A DNA stretch of 64,000 nt, taken from NCBI GenBank assembly GCA_963842125.1, contig CAWJFE010000001.1, positions 1 to 64,000 of the forward strand, given 5' to 3'. The notes under the pieces were generated by a model. The model had not been told where the DNA came from and searched no databases. It saw nothing but the letters and a program-made list of their open reading frames with translations. Source of the DNA: CAWCWK01 sp963842125 (GTDB taxonomy: Bacteria > Pseudomonadota > Alphaproteobacteria > Rhizobiales > CAWCWK01). Below are positions 23,560 through 32,098 of the stretch, piece by piece (the stretch's first letter is position 1; the number at the start of each line of letters is the position of its first letter). The position numbers were made by a program, and so were the translations under genes.

Positions 23560-25262
23560 CCGTCGAATTCCGCAAGGACCTCTTCGCCGACGAGCGGCCG
23601 GACAATCTCCTTGAGATCGGCAAGCCCACGCGCCGGCAGGATATCGAGGGCCACGTGACGGGTCGCTCGCCCTTCTACGACGATCATCTCTTCGAGGGGC
23701 TCTGCCACATCCGCTGCGTGCGCTCGCCGCACCACCATGCCCGCATCCGCAGCATCGACACGTCGGCGGCGGCGCGGATGCCGGGCGTGAAGCGCGTCAT
23801 CCGCGGGCGCGACGTGCCCGTGAACCTCAACACGCTGCTCAGCCTTCTCGATTTCGGGCTCGACGACGAGGAGCTGCTGGCGACCGAGACGGTGCGCTAT
23901 CGCGGCGAGCCCGTCTGCGCGATCGTCGCGGAAACGGAGGCAATGGCGCGAGATGCGGTGCGTGCCGTCACGGTCGACTACGAGGTCCTGCCGCACGTCC
24001 TCGATCCGGAGGAAGCGCTCAAGCCCGGAGCTCCCAGCGTCAATCCGGCCTATCCGAAGAACGCTTTCGTCTATCACGGCAAATACGACCATGTGAAACT
24101 CCGGTTCGGCGACGTGGAGGCGGGCTTTGCCGAGGCCGACCACATCGTCGAAGCGCGCTACCAGATGTCGCCCATCGAGCAGGCGCCGATCGAGACTTGC
24201 GGCGCCATCGCGGCGCCCGAGACGTCCGATCGCTACGTCTGCTACACGTCCACGCAAGGCCTCTTCTTCTCGCTCGGCGTCTCGGCCAAGCTGATGGACA
24301 TGTCGTCCGCCCGCCTCCACTTCATCGGCGGCACGGTCGGCGGAGGGTTCGGCGGCAAGGTCGACAGCCTGCACGAACCGATGGCGATCCTCGGCTGCAT
24401 CCTCACCGGGCGGCCCTGCAAGTATCAGTTCGACCGAGCGGAGGAGATGCAGGTCGGCGCGCCCCGGGGCGCGGAGCGCTGGTACATCAAGGACGGCGTG
24501 GCGAAGGACGGGCGCATCGTCGCGAGGAAGCTGACGGGCTATTTCGACTCGGGCGCCTACACCCGCCTCACCTCCTACGCCGTCGTCAAATGCGTCGGGC
24601 ACCTGCCGGGACCCTATACGATCCCCAACGTCCATGCGGACGTCTACTGCGTCTACACCAACCGCACGCCCGCGACGGCCATGCGCGGCTTCGGCATCAC
24701 CGGCGTCGATTTCTCGATCGAAACGCATATGGACAAGGTGGCCGAGACCGTCGGCCTCGACCCCATCGAGCTGCGCATCCTCAACTCCTATCGCGACGGC
24801 GACATGAAGGCCCATCGGCGCACGGCCAAGAACACCGCCCTCGTCGAGTGCTGCCAGGTCGCGGCCGAGAAGGCGGACTGGCGGATCTCGCCCGAGGCCC
24901 TGCGCCAGACCTCGATGACGAACACGAATGAAGCCTGGCGCACGCAGGTCCCGAACTACACCGCCACCGACGAGCGTGGCTACGTGCCCGGCTATCAGGC
25001 CGACAATTACGGGCGATCGCGCAAGGACGGCAGTGCCATCACGTCCGATCCGCGCCTGACGACTACGCCCGGCGGCCACCACGCCCCGCCCGTCGCGGCG
25101 CCACGGCCCGGCCTCGCACCGCCGGTGATGGAGCGCAAGCCCGCCCCGCCACACGGCTCACCGCCCGGTTCGCCGCCTCCTTCGACCTCCACCCCCGCTC
25201 CGGCGCAACGCTCCGGCCCACGCCGCTTTTCGTCCTCCCTCTCCGGCTTGAGGAGACGCTAG
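23556..25262 (+). CDS. Mo hydroxylase large subunit, N-terminal half (split)
   Basis: 568 residues, ATG 23556. It contains the alpha/beta hammerhead domain (residues 20-140) and the first molybdopterin-binding domain: GGTVGGGFGGKVDS at about 260 and ATAMRGFGITG at about 376, which is the xanthine-dehydrogenase-like loop, not the AYxCSFR loop of CO dehydrogenase. The usual second Mo-binding domain is missing. Instead the chain ends in a Pro/Ser/Arg-rich disordered tail of about 65 residues, then a stop. The missing half is encoded two genes later (25684-26706). A split Mo subunit is known from Eubacterium barkeri nicotinate dehydrogenase (NdhL/NdhM), so this can be a working two-chain subunit. 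Substrate unknown, probably an N-heterocycle, purine or aldehyde. Confidence 0.9.
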   Translation: MTVEFRKDLFADERPDNLLEIGKPTRRQDIEGHVTGRSPFYDDHLFEGLCHIRCVRSPHHHARIRSIDTSAAARMPGVKRVIRGRDVPVNLNTLLSLLDFGLDDEELLATETVRYRGEPVCAIVAETEAMARDAVRAVTVDYEVLPHVLDPEEALKPGAPSVNPAYPKNAFVYHGKYDHVKLRFGDVEAGFAEADHIVEARYQMSPIEQAPIETCGAIAAPETSDRYVCYTSTQGLFFSLGVSAKLMDMSSARLHFIGGTVGGGFGGKVDSLHEPMAILGCILTGRPCKYQFDRAEEMQVGAPRGAERWYIKDGVAKDGRIVARKLTGYFDSGAYTRLTSYAVVKCVGHLPGPYTIPNVHADVYCVYTNRTPATAMRGFGITGVDFSIETHMDKVAETVGLDPIELRILNSYRDGDMKAHRRTAKNTALVECCQVAAEKADWRISPEALRQTSMTNTNEAWRTQVPNYTATDERGYVPGYQADNYGRSRKDGSAITSDPRLTTTPGGHHAPPVAAPRPGLAPPVMERKPAPPHGSPPGSPPPSTSTPAPAQRSGPRRFSSSLSGLRRR

Positions 25263-25264
25263 AC

Positions 25265-25687
25265 ATGCCGATGCCAGTCTACAGAGCCGCCTGCCATTGC
25301 GGCCGCCTGACGATCCGTTTCCGGCCGCTCGACAGTCCAAGCCAGACGGGCTGCGACTGCTCGATCTGCCGCCGCAAGGCCTCGGGGGGCGTGACCGTGG
25401 CCGTCGGCGACCTCGTGGTCGAGGAGGACGAGACGCTGCGCCGCTACACGTTCGGGACCCATGTCGCGCAGCACTATTTCTGCGACACGTGCGGCATCCA
25501 CACGCATCACCAGCGACGCTCGAATCCGAACGAATACCGGGTCGTCGCCGGCTGCATTCTCGGCCCTATCGAGGGGGCCTCGCTGCCGTCCGACCGCCCG
25601 TCACGCCCCTCCGTGTCCCGCGATTCGAAGATGCACCTTCTGGAGACCCCCGTCTTGAAGACCCATCTCCTGGAGACTTGCGGATGA
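25265..25687 (+). CDS. GFA/CENP-V-like zinc protein between the split Mo subunits
   Basis: 140 residues, ATG 25265 two bases after the previous stop. GFA (glutathione-dependent formaldehyde-activating) family fold with its zinc cysteines: AACHCGRL, CDCSICRRKASGG, and FCDTCGIHTHHQRRSNPNEY. A C-terminal extension of about 35 residues (SKMHLLETPVLKTHLLETC) contains a short internal repeat. Its stop overlaps the start of the Mo-subunit C-terminal half (ATGA), so it is translated in the same coupled run. Role unproven: formaldehyde or thiol adduct handling, or a structural zinc partner. Confidence 0.88.
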   Translation: MPMPVYRAACHCGRLTIRFRPLDSPSQTGCDCSICRRKASGGVTVAVGDLVVEEDETLRRYTFGTHVAQHYFCDTCGIHTHHQRRSNPNEYRVVAGCILGPIEGASLPSDRPSRPSVSRDSKMHLLETPVLKTHLLETCG

Positions 25688-26706
25688 CCGTCCACACCGG
25701 CCGCGGCTTCGCCTGCATCAACTACCCCATCGGCATGAATCTCGGCGGTGACCCGAGCCAGGCGCTCGTCCATTCCAACCCGGACGGGAAGTTCATGGTC
25801 GCGCTCTCGTCCATCGATCTCGGCCAGGGCATGAAGTCGGTCACGCGCCAGATCGCGGCCGAGACGCTCGGCGTGCCGGTCGAGGACGTCTATGTCGACA
25901 CCGCCGACAGCGACACCGGCCCCCAATGCATGGGCTCCTTCGCATCCCGAGGCACGCACCGGGTCGGCAATGCCGTCATCGAGGCCGCGACCGAGGCGCG
26001 GGCCGTCATGATGGAGGCCGCGGCCGAGGAGTTGGAGGTCTCCGCCGATGATCTCGTGACGGACGGCAAGGGCAACATCCACGTCAAGGGCGCGCCGTCG
26101 CGCACCATCACCGTCATGGAAGCGTGCAACACCGCGCAGTTCCAGCACGGAAAGACGGTCTCGGGGCGGGGCATCTTCCTCATCCCGATGTCGGACGTCG
26201 ATCCCGACACCGGGGAGATGACGCCCGTATCCTGCTTCGCCCACGCCGCGATGATCGTCGATGTGACGGTTGACGACGAGACGGGCGAGGTCGCGGTCAC
26301 CAAGATGAACTCGGCCTACGAGGTCGGCCGCGCGCTCAACCCTCGCCTCGTCGAGCAGCAACTGACGGGCGGCGCCTGGATGGGCATGAGCCATGCCGCC
26401 TGGGAGACGACCGAGCCGCACTACCCGGCGCGCGACCACGGGCCGGAGGATTTCAACAGCTACATCATGCCTGGCCCCGGCGACATCGCGCCCCACGACA
26501 TCGCGATCCTGGAGCGCCCGGCGCCGGACGGCCCCTATGGCGGCAAGGGTCCGGGCGAGATGTGCGCCAACCCAGTCCTCCCCGCCGTCGTCAATGCGGT
26601 CTACAACGCGGTCGGCGTGCGGATAGACGATCTGCCGGTGACGCCCGAGAAGGTGCTGCGCGGCATCCGCGCCAATGGCGGCGCCCGCCCGCAGGCGCGG
26701 CGCTAG
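25684..26706 (+). CDS. Mo hydroxylase large subunit, C-terminal half (split)
   Basis: 340 residues, ATG 25684. It corresponds to the second molybdopterin-binding domain of the xanthine dehydrogenase family: GRGFACINYPIGMNLGG, SSIDLGQGMKSVTRQIAAE, GSFASRGTHRVGNAV, AYEVGRALNP, and near the end GKGPGEMCANPVLPAVVNA. Glu292 in KGPGE is the expected catalytic glutamate, so the two chains must assemble to make one active site. Followed four bases later by the CoxD-like ATPase. Confidence 0.92.
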   Translation: MTVHTGRGFACINYPIGMNLGGDPSQALVHSNPDGKFMVALSSIDLGQGMKSVTRQIAAETLGVPVEDVYVDTADSDTGPQCMGSFASRGTHRVGNAVIEAATEARAVMMEAAAEELEVSADDLVTDGKGNIHVKGAPSRTITVMEACNTAQFQHGKTVSGRGIFLIPMSDVDPDTGEMTPVSCFAHAAMIVDVTVDDETGEVAVTKMNSAYEVGRALNPRLVEQQLTGGAWMGMSHAAWETTEPHYPARDHGPEDFNSYIMPGPGDIAPHDIAILERPAPDGPYGGKGPGEMCANPVLPAVVNAVYNAVGVRIDDLPVTPEKVLRGIRANGGARPQARR

Positions 26707-26710
26707 ACCA

Positions 26711-27589
26711 GTGCCCGTCCGCCCCACCATCGCCGGCATCTCGGGGCCTGACGATCTTGCCCACGCCCTCCAGGCCGCGCAATATCTGGCCGGCGAGGAG
26801 CTGGCGACGACGGCCTACCTCTCGCTCGCGCTCGGCAAGCCACTTCTCCTCGAAGGCGCTCCGGGCGTCGGCAAGACGGAAGCCGCCAAGGCGCTGGCCT
26901 CGACGCTGGGGCGCCGGCTCGTGCGGCTTCAATGCTTCGAGGGCATCGATGCGTCGGCGGCGCTCTACGAGTGGAACTATCCGCGTCAGATGCTTGCCAT
27001 CCGCCAGGCCGGCGACGCCTATATCAACATCTATGCCGACGAGTTCCTCGTCGCCCGCCCGATGATGGAGGCGCTGCGCGACCCGGCCGGCACCGTCCTC
27101 CTCATCGACGAGGTCGACCGCGCCGACCACGAGTTCGAGGCCTTCCTCCTCGAATTCCTGTCCGACTTCACGATCTCGATCCCCGAGCGCGGCACGCTCC
27201 GCGCCGAGGCCGAGCCCGTCGTCGTCCTCACGTCCAATCGCACGCGCGAGCTTCACGAAGCCCTGCGCCGCCGCTGCGTCTACCAGTGGATCGACTATCC
27301 GGACGCGGCCCGCGAGGCCGAGATCGTCATGCTGCGCGCGTCCTCCGTGGTGCGCGAGACGGCCGAGGCGGTCGTTCGCGCGGTCGGCCGTTTGCGCGAC
27401 GAGCCGATGGCCAAGCCGCCTGGCGTCGCCGAGACGGTCGAATGGGCGGAGGCGGCGACGCTCCTCCACGGCCAGGGCGACCCATGGCCCCTCGCCTTCC
27501 GCCGCGCCATCGGCGTCGCGGTCAAGGATCAGGACGACAGGCTCTTCCTCGAGGACCGGCTCGATAGCATCGTGGATGTCGCGGCGTGA
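26711..27589 (+). CDS. MoxR/CoxD-like AAA+ ATPase
   Basis: 292 residues from GTG 26711, four bases after the Mo-subunit stop. AAA+ core of the MoxR family: Walker A EGAPGVGKTEAAKALA, Walker B TVLLIDEVDRADHEFEAF, sensor 1 VVVLTSNRTRELHEALRRRC. In CO dehydrogenase systems CoxD is a chaperone that matures the Mo active site together with CoxE. The stop overlaps the VWA-protein start, as in coxDE. The ATPase motifs are intact. Confidence 0.92.
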   Translation: MPVRPTIAGISGPDDLAHALQAAQYLAGEELATTAYLSLALGKPLLLEGAPGVGKTEAAKALASTLGRRLVRLQCFEGIDASAALYEWNYPRQMLAIRQAGDAYINIYADEFLVARPMMEALRDPAGTVLLIDEVDRADHEFEAFLLEFLSDFTISIPERGTLRAEAEPVVVLTSNRTRELHEALRRRCVYQWIDYPDAAREAEIVMLRASSVVRETAEAVVRAVGRLRDEPMAKPPGVAETVEWAEAATLLHGQGDPWPLAFRRAIGVAVKDQDDRLFLEDRLDSIVDVAA

Positions 27590-28737
27590 GCGCCCCCCGC
27601 CCCATCCCGCCCGCCGCCATCCTGCCGGCCGCCGCCGTGCCGATGGTCGGCTTCGCGTCGGTACTGCGCGACAACGGCTTTGCCGTCGCGCCGCAGCAGA
27701 CGCAGAGCTTCATCGCCGCCGTCGGTCTCCTCGGGCCGCGCACGATGGAGGATATCCGCCGCGCCGCCAGTGCCTGCTTCGCGCCGCCGCCCGATCGCAT
27801 CGCCGAGTTCGACGCGCTCTTCCGCCTCGTCTTTCTCGGCCAGAGCGTCGCGGTGCCGACAGGCTCGGAGCCCGAGAACGACGACGAAACGCTCGCCTTC
27901 GACGATCGCTCGGGCACGGCCGAGCCACCTGATCCGGATGAGCTTCGCGAGGCCGGTGCCGATGCGGCGGTGGTGGAGCGCCTGGCGCAGCGCGCCTTCG
28001 CAGCCGACCGAAGCGCCGTCCTTCGCCGCTTCCGGCGCGATGTCGCCGATACCCTCCCCCGCCGCCTCTCCCGGCGGCGCACGCCCTCGCGGCATGGCGC
28101 GCAGCCCGACATGCGCCGCGCGCTGCGCGAGGCCGCGCGGCGTGACGGCGAGGTGATGCGCCTGCCCATGCGGGCGCGTCGCACGAAGACGCGGCGTGTG
28201 CTCGTCCTTCTCGACGTGTCTGGTTCGATGAAGGCCCAGACGGAGGGCGCGCTGCGGGCCGCGCACGCCCTCGTCGGTACCGGCGCACGGGTCGAGGTCT
28301 TCACGCTCGGCACGCGGCTCACCCGCATCACCCGGGCGCTTCGCCTGCGCAATCCCGATCAGGCCTTCGCCAATGCGGGGGCGCTGGTGGCGGACTGGGA
28401 CGGCGGCACCCGGCTCGGGGACGCCCTCCAAGCCTTCCTCGCCGTGCCGCGCTTTGCCGGTCATGCGCGCGGCTCCCTCGTTCTCGTGATCTCGGACGGG
28501 TTGGAGCGCGGCACACCCGGTGCCCTCGTCGACGCCATCGCGCGCCTCTCCCGCCTCGCCTGGCGGCTCGTCTGGCTGACGCCTCTCGCCGAGGACCGCC
28601 GCTTCGAGCCGCAGACGCAGGCGCTGACCATGGCCGCGCCGCATATCGACGCCTTCGACAGTGCCGCCGATCTCGACCGGCTCTGCACGGCGATCGTACG
28701 GGCCGGCGACACCGCTCTGCGGCGGCGTGTGGCCTGA
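27586..28737 (+). CDS. CoxE-like VWA-domain protein
   Basis: 383 residues, GTG 27586. The N-terminal half is helical (AVPMVGFASVLRDNGFAVAP...). A basic middle (RRLSRRRTPSRHGAQPDMRR) precedes a von Willebrand A domain with the metal site VLVLLDVSGSMKAQTEG (DxSxS) and VLVISDGLERGTPGALV. This is the CoxE layout; it is the usual partner of a MoxR/CoxD ATPase in Mo-enzyme or metal-centre maturation. It is the last gene of the tightly overlapping run; the next gene starts 31 bases later. Confidence 0.92.
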   Translation: MSAPRPIPPAAILPAAAVPMVGFASVLRDNGFAVAPQQTQSFIAAVGLLGPRTMEDIRRAASACFAPPPDRIAEFDALFRLVFLGQSVAVPTGSEPENDDETLAFDDRSGTAEPPDPDELREAGADAAVVERLAQRAFAADRSAVLRRFRRDVADTLPRRLSRRRTPSRHGAQPDMRRALREAARRDGEVMRLPMRARRTKTRRVLVLLDVSGSMKAQTEGALRAAHALVGTGARVEVFTLGTRLTRITRALRLRNPDQAFANAGALVADWDGGTRLGDALQAFLAVPRFAGHARGSLVLVISDGLERGTPGALVDAIARLSRLAWRLVWLTPLAEDRRFEPQTQALTMAAPHIDAFDSAADLDRLCTAIVRAGDTALRRRVA

Positions 28738-28768
28738 TGACGACCCGAGACCATGGACGGGGGAGACG

Positions 28769-30343
28769 ATGAGCCTGCACGAAGCACTCCGGCCGGATTT
28801 CGCCGAGCTGATCGATCCCGATGCGCCGGTGCGCCGGCTCGCCACCGGCTTCGACTTCACGGAGGGCCCGCTCTGGCACCCCATCGAGCGGACGCTCCTC
28901 TTCTCCGACATGCCGGGCGACGTGCGTCGGCGCTGGGACGGGCACGCCGTCACGGAGGTCGCCCGCCCCTCCCACAAGGGCAACGGCCTGACCTATGATG
29001 ACGCGCTCGACCTCATCGTCTGCGAGCACGCGACGTCGTCGCTGGTGCGGATCGGCAAGGACGGGCACCGCACCGTCCTCGCCTCCCATTTCGAGGGGCG
29101 CGAGCTCAACAGCCCCAACGACGTGTGCATGCGCTCCGACGGATCGTTCTATTTCTCCGATCCCTGGTATGGCCGGATGCCGGGCTTCGGGATCGAGAGG
29201 CCGCGCGATCTCGGCTGGCAGGGGGTCTTTCGCGTGCCCTCGGGCCGGGCGGGCGGCGATCCGCAACTCCTCGTCGAGCGCTACCAGTTCAGCCAGCCGA
29301 ACGGCCTCTGCTTCTGCCCGGACGAATCGAAGCTCTACGTCAACGACACCGACCAGGCGAACATCCGCGTCTTCAAGGTCGCGCCGGATGGAAGCCTGAA
29401 AGACGGGCGTACATTCGCATCCGGCATCCGCCACGGCAGCTTGGCGGGCGTGCCCGACGGCATGAAATGCGACGCGCGCGGCAATGTCTGGGTCACGGCG
29501 CCAGGCGGTCTCTGGGTCTACGATCCGGCCGGCCGACTCCTCGGCAAGGTCGCCATTCCCGAACTCGCGGCCAACCTCCACTGGGGCGGGCCGGACTGGC
29601 GCACCCTCTTCGTCTGCGCCTCGACCTCGCTCTATGCCGTCGAGACGAAGGTCGGCCCGCGCAAGGAGCCTTTCATGAACGCCCAGGACGCATCCCCACC
29701 CAGTCGCTCGAACACCCCAACGGGCGGCGGGGCACCGGACCGGCTCGACCCCGCCCGCTGCGCGCTCGTCATCCAGGACATGCAGAACGACGTCGTGATG
29801 GATGGCGGGGCGTTTGCCGCATCGGGCTCTCCGCAGCACGCCAAGGACCAGCGATCGGTCGAGAACGCCTCGCGCCTCGCCGCTGCGTGTCGCCGGCTGG
29901 GCGTACCCGTCATCCACGTCTGGTTCGTCGTTCAGCCGGGCGCACCGGGCGTGACGCTCAACGCGCCGCTCTTCGAGGATCTCGTCGACGAGAAGGCGCT
30001 CGTCGAAGGCACCTGGGGCGTCGAGCCAGCGCCCGGCTGCGAGGCCAAGGCCGGCGACCATATCGTCCGGAAGATGCGGATGAGCGCCTGGGAGGGCACA
30101 TCGCTGGAGACCGTCCTCAAGGCCGAGGGGCGCGACACGATCATCGAGACCGGTGCCTGGACCAACATGTCGATCGAGCACACGGCGCGCACCGGCGCCG
30201 ACAAGGGCTACATCATGGTCATCCCGGAAGACGCCTGCTCGACGATGAACGCCGACTGGCACCGCGCCTCCATCGACTACGCGATGCGCAACGTCGCGGC
30301 CGTGACGACGACGGACGACGTGATCCGTTCTCTCGGCGGCTGA
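28769..30343 (+). CDS. SMP-30/gluconolactonase fused to isochorismatase-like domain
   Basis: 524 residues from ATG 28769 (GGGGGAGA upstream). Residues 1-300 are a complete SMP-30/lactonase six-bladed propeller (FDFTEGPLWHPIERTLLFSD, LNSPNDVCMRSDGSFYFSD, KLYVNDTDQANIRV). Residues about 320-524 are an isochorismatase/cysteine-hydrolase fold with Asp337 (ALVIQDMQNDVV) and Lys435 (VRKMRMSAWEGTSLE), but Ser468 stands where the nucleophile Cys normally is (TGAWTNMSIEHTAR). The join at ETKVGPRKEPFM is where SMP-30 proteins usually end, and Met303 has a good internal ribosome site, so a second, separate hydrolase may also be made. Likely lactone opening followed by hydrolysis of an imported ring compound's product. 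Confidence 0.88.
   Translation: MSLHEALRPDFAELIDPDAPVRRLATGFDFTEGPLWHPIERTLLFSDMPGDVRRRWDGHAVTEVARPSHKGNGLTYDDALDLIVCEHATSSLVRIGKDGHRTVLASHFEGRELNSPNDVCMRSDGSFYFSDPWYGRMPGFGIERPRDLGWQGVFRVPSGRAGGDPQLLVERYQFSQPNGLCFCPDESKLYVNDTDQANIRVFKVAPDGSLKDGRTFASGIRHGSLAGVPDGMKCDARGNVWVTAPGGLWVYDPAGRLLGKVAIPELAANLHWGGPDWRTLFVCASTSLYAVETKVGPRKEPFMNAQDASPPSRSNTPTGGGAPDRLDPARCALVIQDMQNDVVMDGGAFAASGSPQHAKDQRSVENASRLAAACRRLGVPVIHVWFVVQPGAPGVTLNAPLFEDLVDEKALVEGTWGVEPAPGCEAKAGDHIVRKMRMSAWEGTSLETVLKAEGRDTIIETGAWTNMSIEHTARTGADKGYIMVIPEDACSTMNADWHRASIDYAMRNVAAVTTTDDVIRSLGG
29663..29677 (+). promoter_or_regulatory. Internal ribosome binding site and start within the fused gene
   Basis: AAGGAG at 29663-29668 followed after six bases by ATG 29675 (Met303), exactly at the domain boundary. 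It would permit translation of the isochorismatase-like domain alone (222 residues) and suggests that two former genes were joined by loss of a stop codon. Confidence 0.5.
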
Positions 30344-30483
30344 GGCCGACGCCTCGATAGCATTTGAATTCTGCGCCCGCTTTTGCGAGGCTGGCGCGAA
30401 GGCACCCCGATGCATGAGGGGCCGAGACGGGATCGCGGCGCATCCGCCGGTCCCTCCGCCAAGAAGAGACATAGGGAAGAGAC

Positions 30484-31488
30484 ATGATGATGAAGACGAT
30501 CTGGGGTGCCGCCCTTCTGGCAGCGGGCGTCGTCGCCCTACCCATCACCGCGCAAGCCGAATACCCCGAGCGCGAGGTGCTGGGTGTCGTGATGTGGGGC
30601 GCCGGCGGCGCGACCGACACGGTCGCTAGGGCCATCAACCCGGCCGCCGAGGAAGCGCTCGGCAAGGCGATCGTCGTCCTCAACAAGTCGGGCGGCGCGG
30701 GCGCCATCTCGACCGCCTTCGTCAACGCCGCGCCGGCCGACGGCTACACCTTCCTCTACGGGGCCGAGAACCCGCAGCTCCACCCGATCATGGGCGTCTC
30801 CGATCTCGACTATTCGGCCTTCACGCCAATCAACATTCTGGGGCGCGGCGTCGCGGTCGTCGTCGTGCCGGCCGGCTCCGACTATCAGACGATGGCCGAC
30901 CTTCTCGCCGACATCGAGGCGAGGCCCGGCGACGTCCTGATGGGTTCGACAGGTCCGGGCGGCCTGCCCTCCACCGTCAGCGCGCTCATCTCCGCCTCGA
31001 CCGATTTCGATGTGACCGCCATTCCCTTCGATGGCGAGGGCCCCGGCCTCACCGCCATGCTGGGCGGCGAGGTCGACTTCATGCCGTCCGGCATCTCGGC
31101 CGCCGCCGAGCAGATCAAGGCCGGCACCATGCGCGCGCTCGCCGTCGTGAATGCCGAGCCCGTCTCGCAGCTGCCCGACGTCCCCGCCATCACCGACGAC
31201 CTGCCCGAGATCGGCAAGTACCTGCCCTGGGGACCGTTCTACGGCGTCTTCGTGCGGGCCGATGTGCCGGACGACGTCAAAGCGACGCTCACCGCCGCCT
31301 TCGAGACCGCCGCCACCAGCGAGACCTTCCAGACCTTGATGGACAATCGCGGCAACGTCGTCATGAACATGTCCGGCCAGGAAGCCGAGGACTTCCTGAC
31401 AAAGTGGCAGCAGGTGACGGCCTACGCGCTCAAGGATACCGGCGCCGCCAAGGTCGACCCGGAAACGCTCGGCATTCCGCGGCCCTGA
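30484..31488 (+). CDS. tctC: Tripartite tricarboxylate transporter substrate-binding protein (TctC family)
   Basis: 334 residues, ATG 30484 after GAAGAGAC. Signal peptide (AALLAAGVVALPITAQA) then the TctC/Bug fold: VVMWGAGGATDTVARAINP, LNKSGGAGAISTAFV, GSTGPGGLPSTV. It binds a carboxylate-type ligand in the periplasm for the TctBA permease encoded downstream. A second importer beside the Liv-type one suggests that the region handles two related compounds or a substrate and its product. Confidence 0.93.
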   Translation: MMMKTIWGAALLAAGVVALPITAQAEYPEREVLGVVMWGAGGATDTVARAINPAAEEALGKAIVVLNKSGGAGAISTAFVNAAPADGYTFLYGAENPQLHPIMGVSDLDYSAFTPINILGRGVAVVVVPAGSDYQTMADLLADIEARPGDVLMGSTGPGGLPSTVSALISASTDFDVTAIPFDGEGPGLTAMLGGEVDFMPSGISAAAEQIKAGTMRALAVVNAEPVSQLPDVPAITDDLPEIGKYLPWGPFYGVFVRADVPDDVKATLTAAFETAATSETFQTLMDNRGNVVMNMSGQEAEDFLTKWQQVTAYALKDTGAAKVDPETLGIPRP

Positions 31489-31505
31489 TCGCGGCGGCGC
31501 CGGCC

Positions 31506-32051
31506 GTGACTCCGGACACGCATCCGGTCGCCGACGCGCGGCCGGATGGCGCGCCGGCGAGCCCTCATGAAGGCCTACCCGGCGCGCGGCGTCCGGGTGA
31601 ACTCGTCTTCGCCTGCCTTCTCGTCGGCTTCGCGGGCTGGGCACTCTGGCTGTCCTGGGCGATCTCGGGCGCCACGGGGCTCGCCAAGCCGGGGGTCTTC
31701 CCGACCCTCGCCTCGGCCGCCATGCTGGCCTCCGGCCTCTTCGTCCTGCGCGACACCGTGCGGGCGGAACAAGGTCCACGCGGCTGGGCCGCCTTCCGGA
31801 TGGCGGTGCTGCCGATGCGCGTTCTCGTCACCATCGGCCTCGTCGCGGTCTATGTCGGCATCATGCCCTGGCTCGGCTTCCTCGCCGCCTCGGCCCTCTT
31901 CCTCTTTACCGCGATCGCCTATCTCTGGCGCCGAGGACCGGTTCTCTCGGCGGCCGTGACGGTGGGTGCGCTGATCTCTGTCTATCTCGTCTTCCGCATC
32001 GCCTTCCAGGTCGTGTTGCCGCAAGGTGTTTGGATACGCGCGCTCTCGTGA
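31506..32051 (+). CDS. tctB: Tripartite tricarboxylate transporter small permease (TctB)
   Basis: 181 residues from GTG 31506, 17 bases after tctC; longer in-frame starts would overlap tctC. Pro-rich cytoplasmic N-terminus and four membrane segments (LVFACLLVGFAGWALWLSW, VFPTLASAAMLASGLFVL, VLVTIGLVAVYVGIMPWLGF, VSAAVTVGALISVYLVF region), as usual for TctB. Confidence 0.88.
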   Translation: MTPDTHPVADARPDGAPASPHEGLPGARRPGELVFACLLVGFAGWALWLSWAISGATGLAKPGVFPTLASAAMLASGLFVLRDTVRAEQGPRGWAAFRMAVLPMRVLVTIGLVAVYVGIMPWLGFLAASALFLFTAIAYLWRRGPVLSAAVTVGALISVYLVFRIAFQVVLPQGVWIRALS

Positions 32052-32098
32052 CACACCGCCCGCGATGATGTCTCGCCCCCTATGACGCCTCGCCCGCG

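Noticed and set aside
22251..26706. Aerobic CO dehydrogenase
   Set aside because: The Mo-site loop is AMRGFG, not the AYxCSFR of copper-containing CODH, and the large subunit is split; the Cox-like neighbours alone do not prove CODH.
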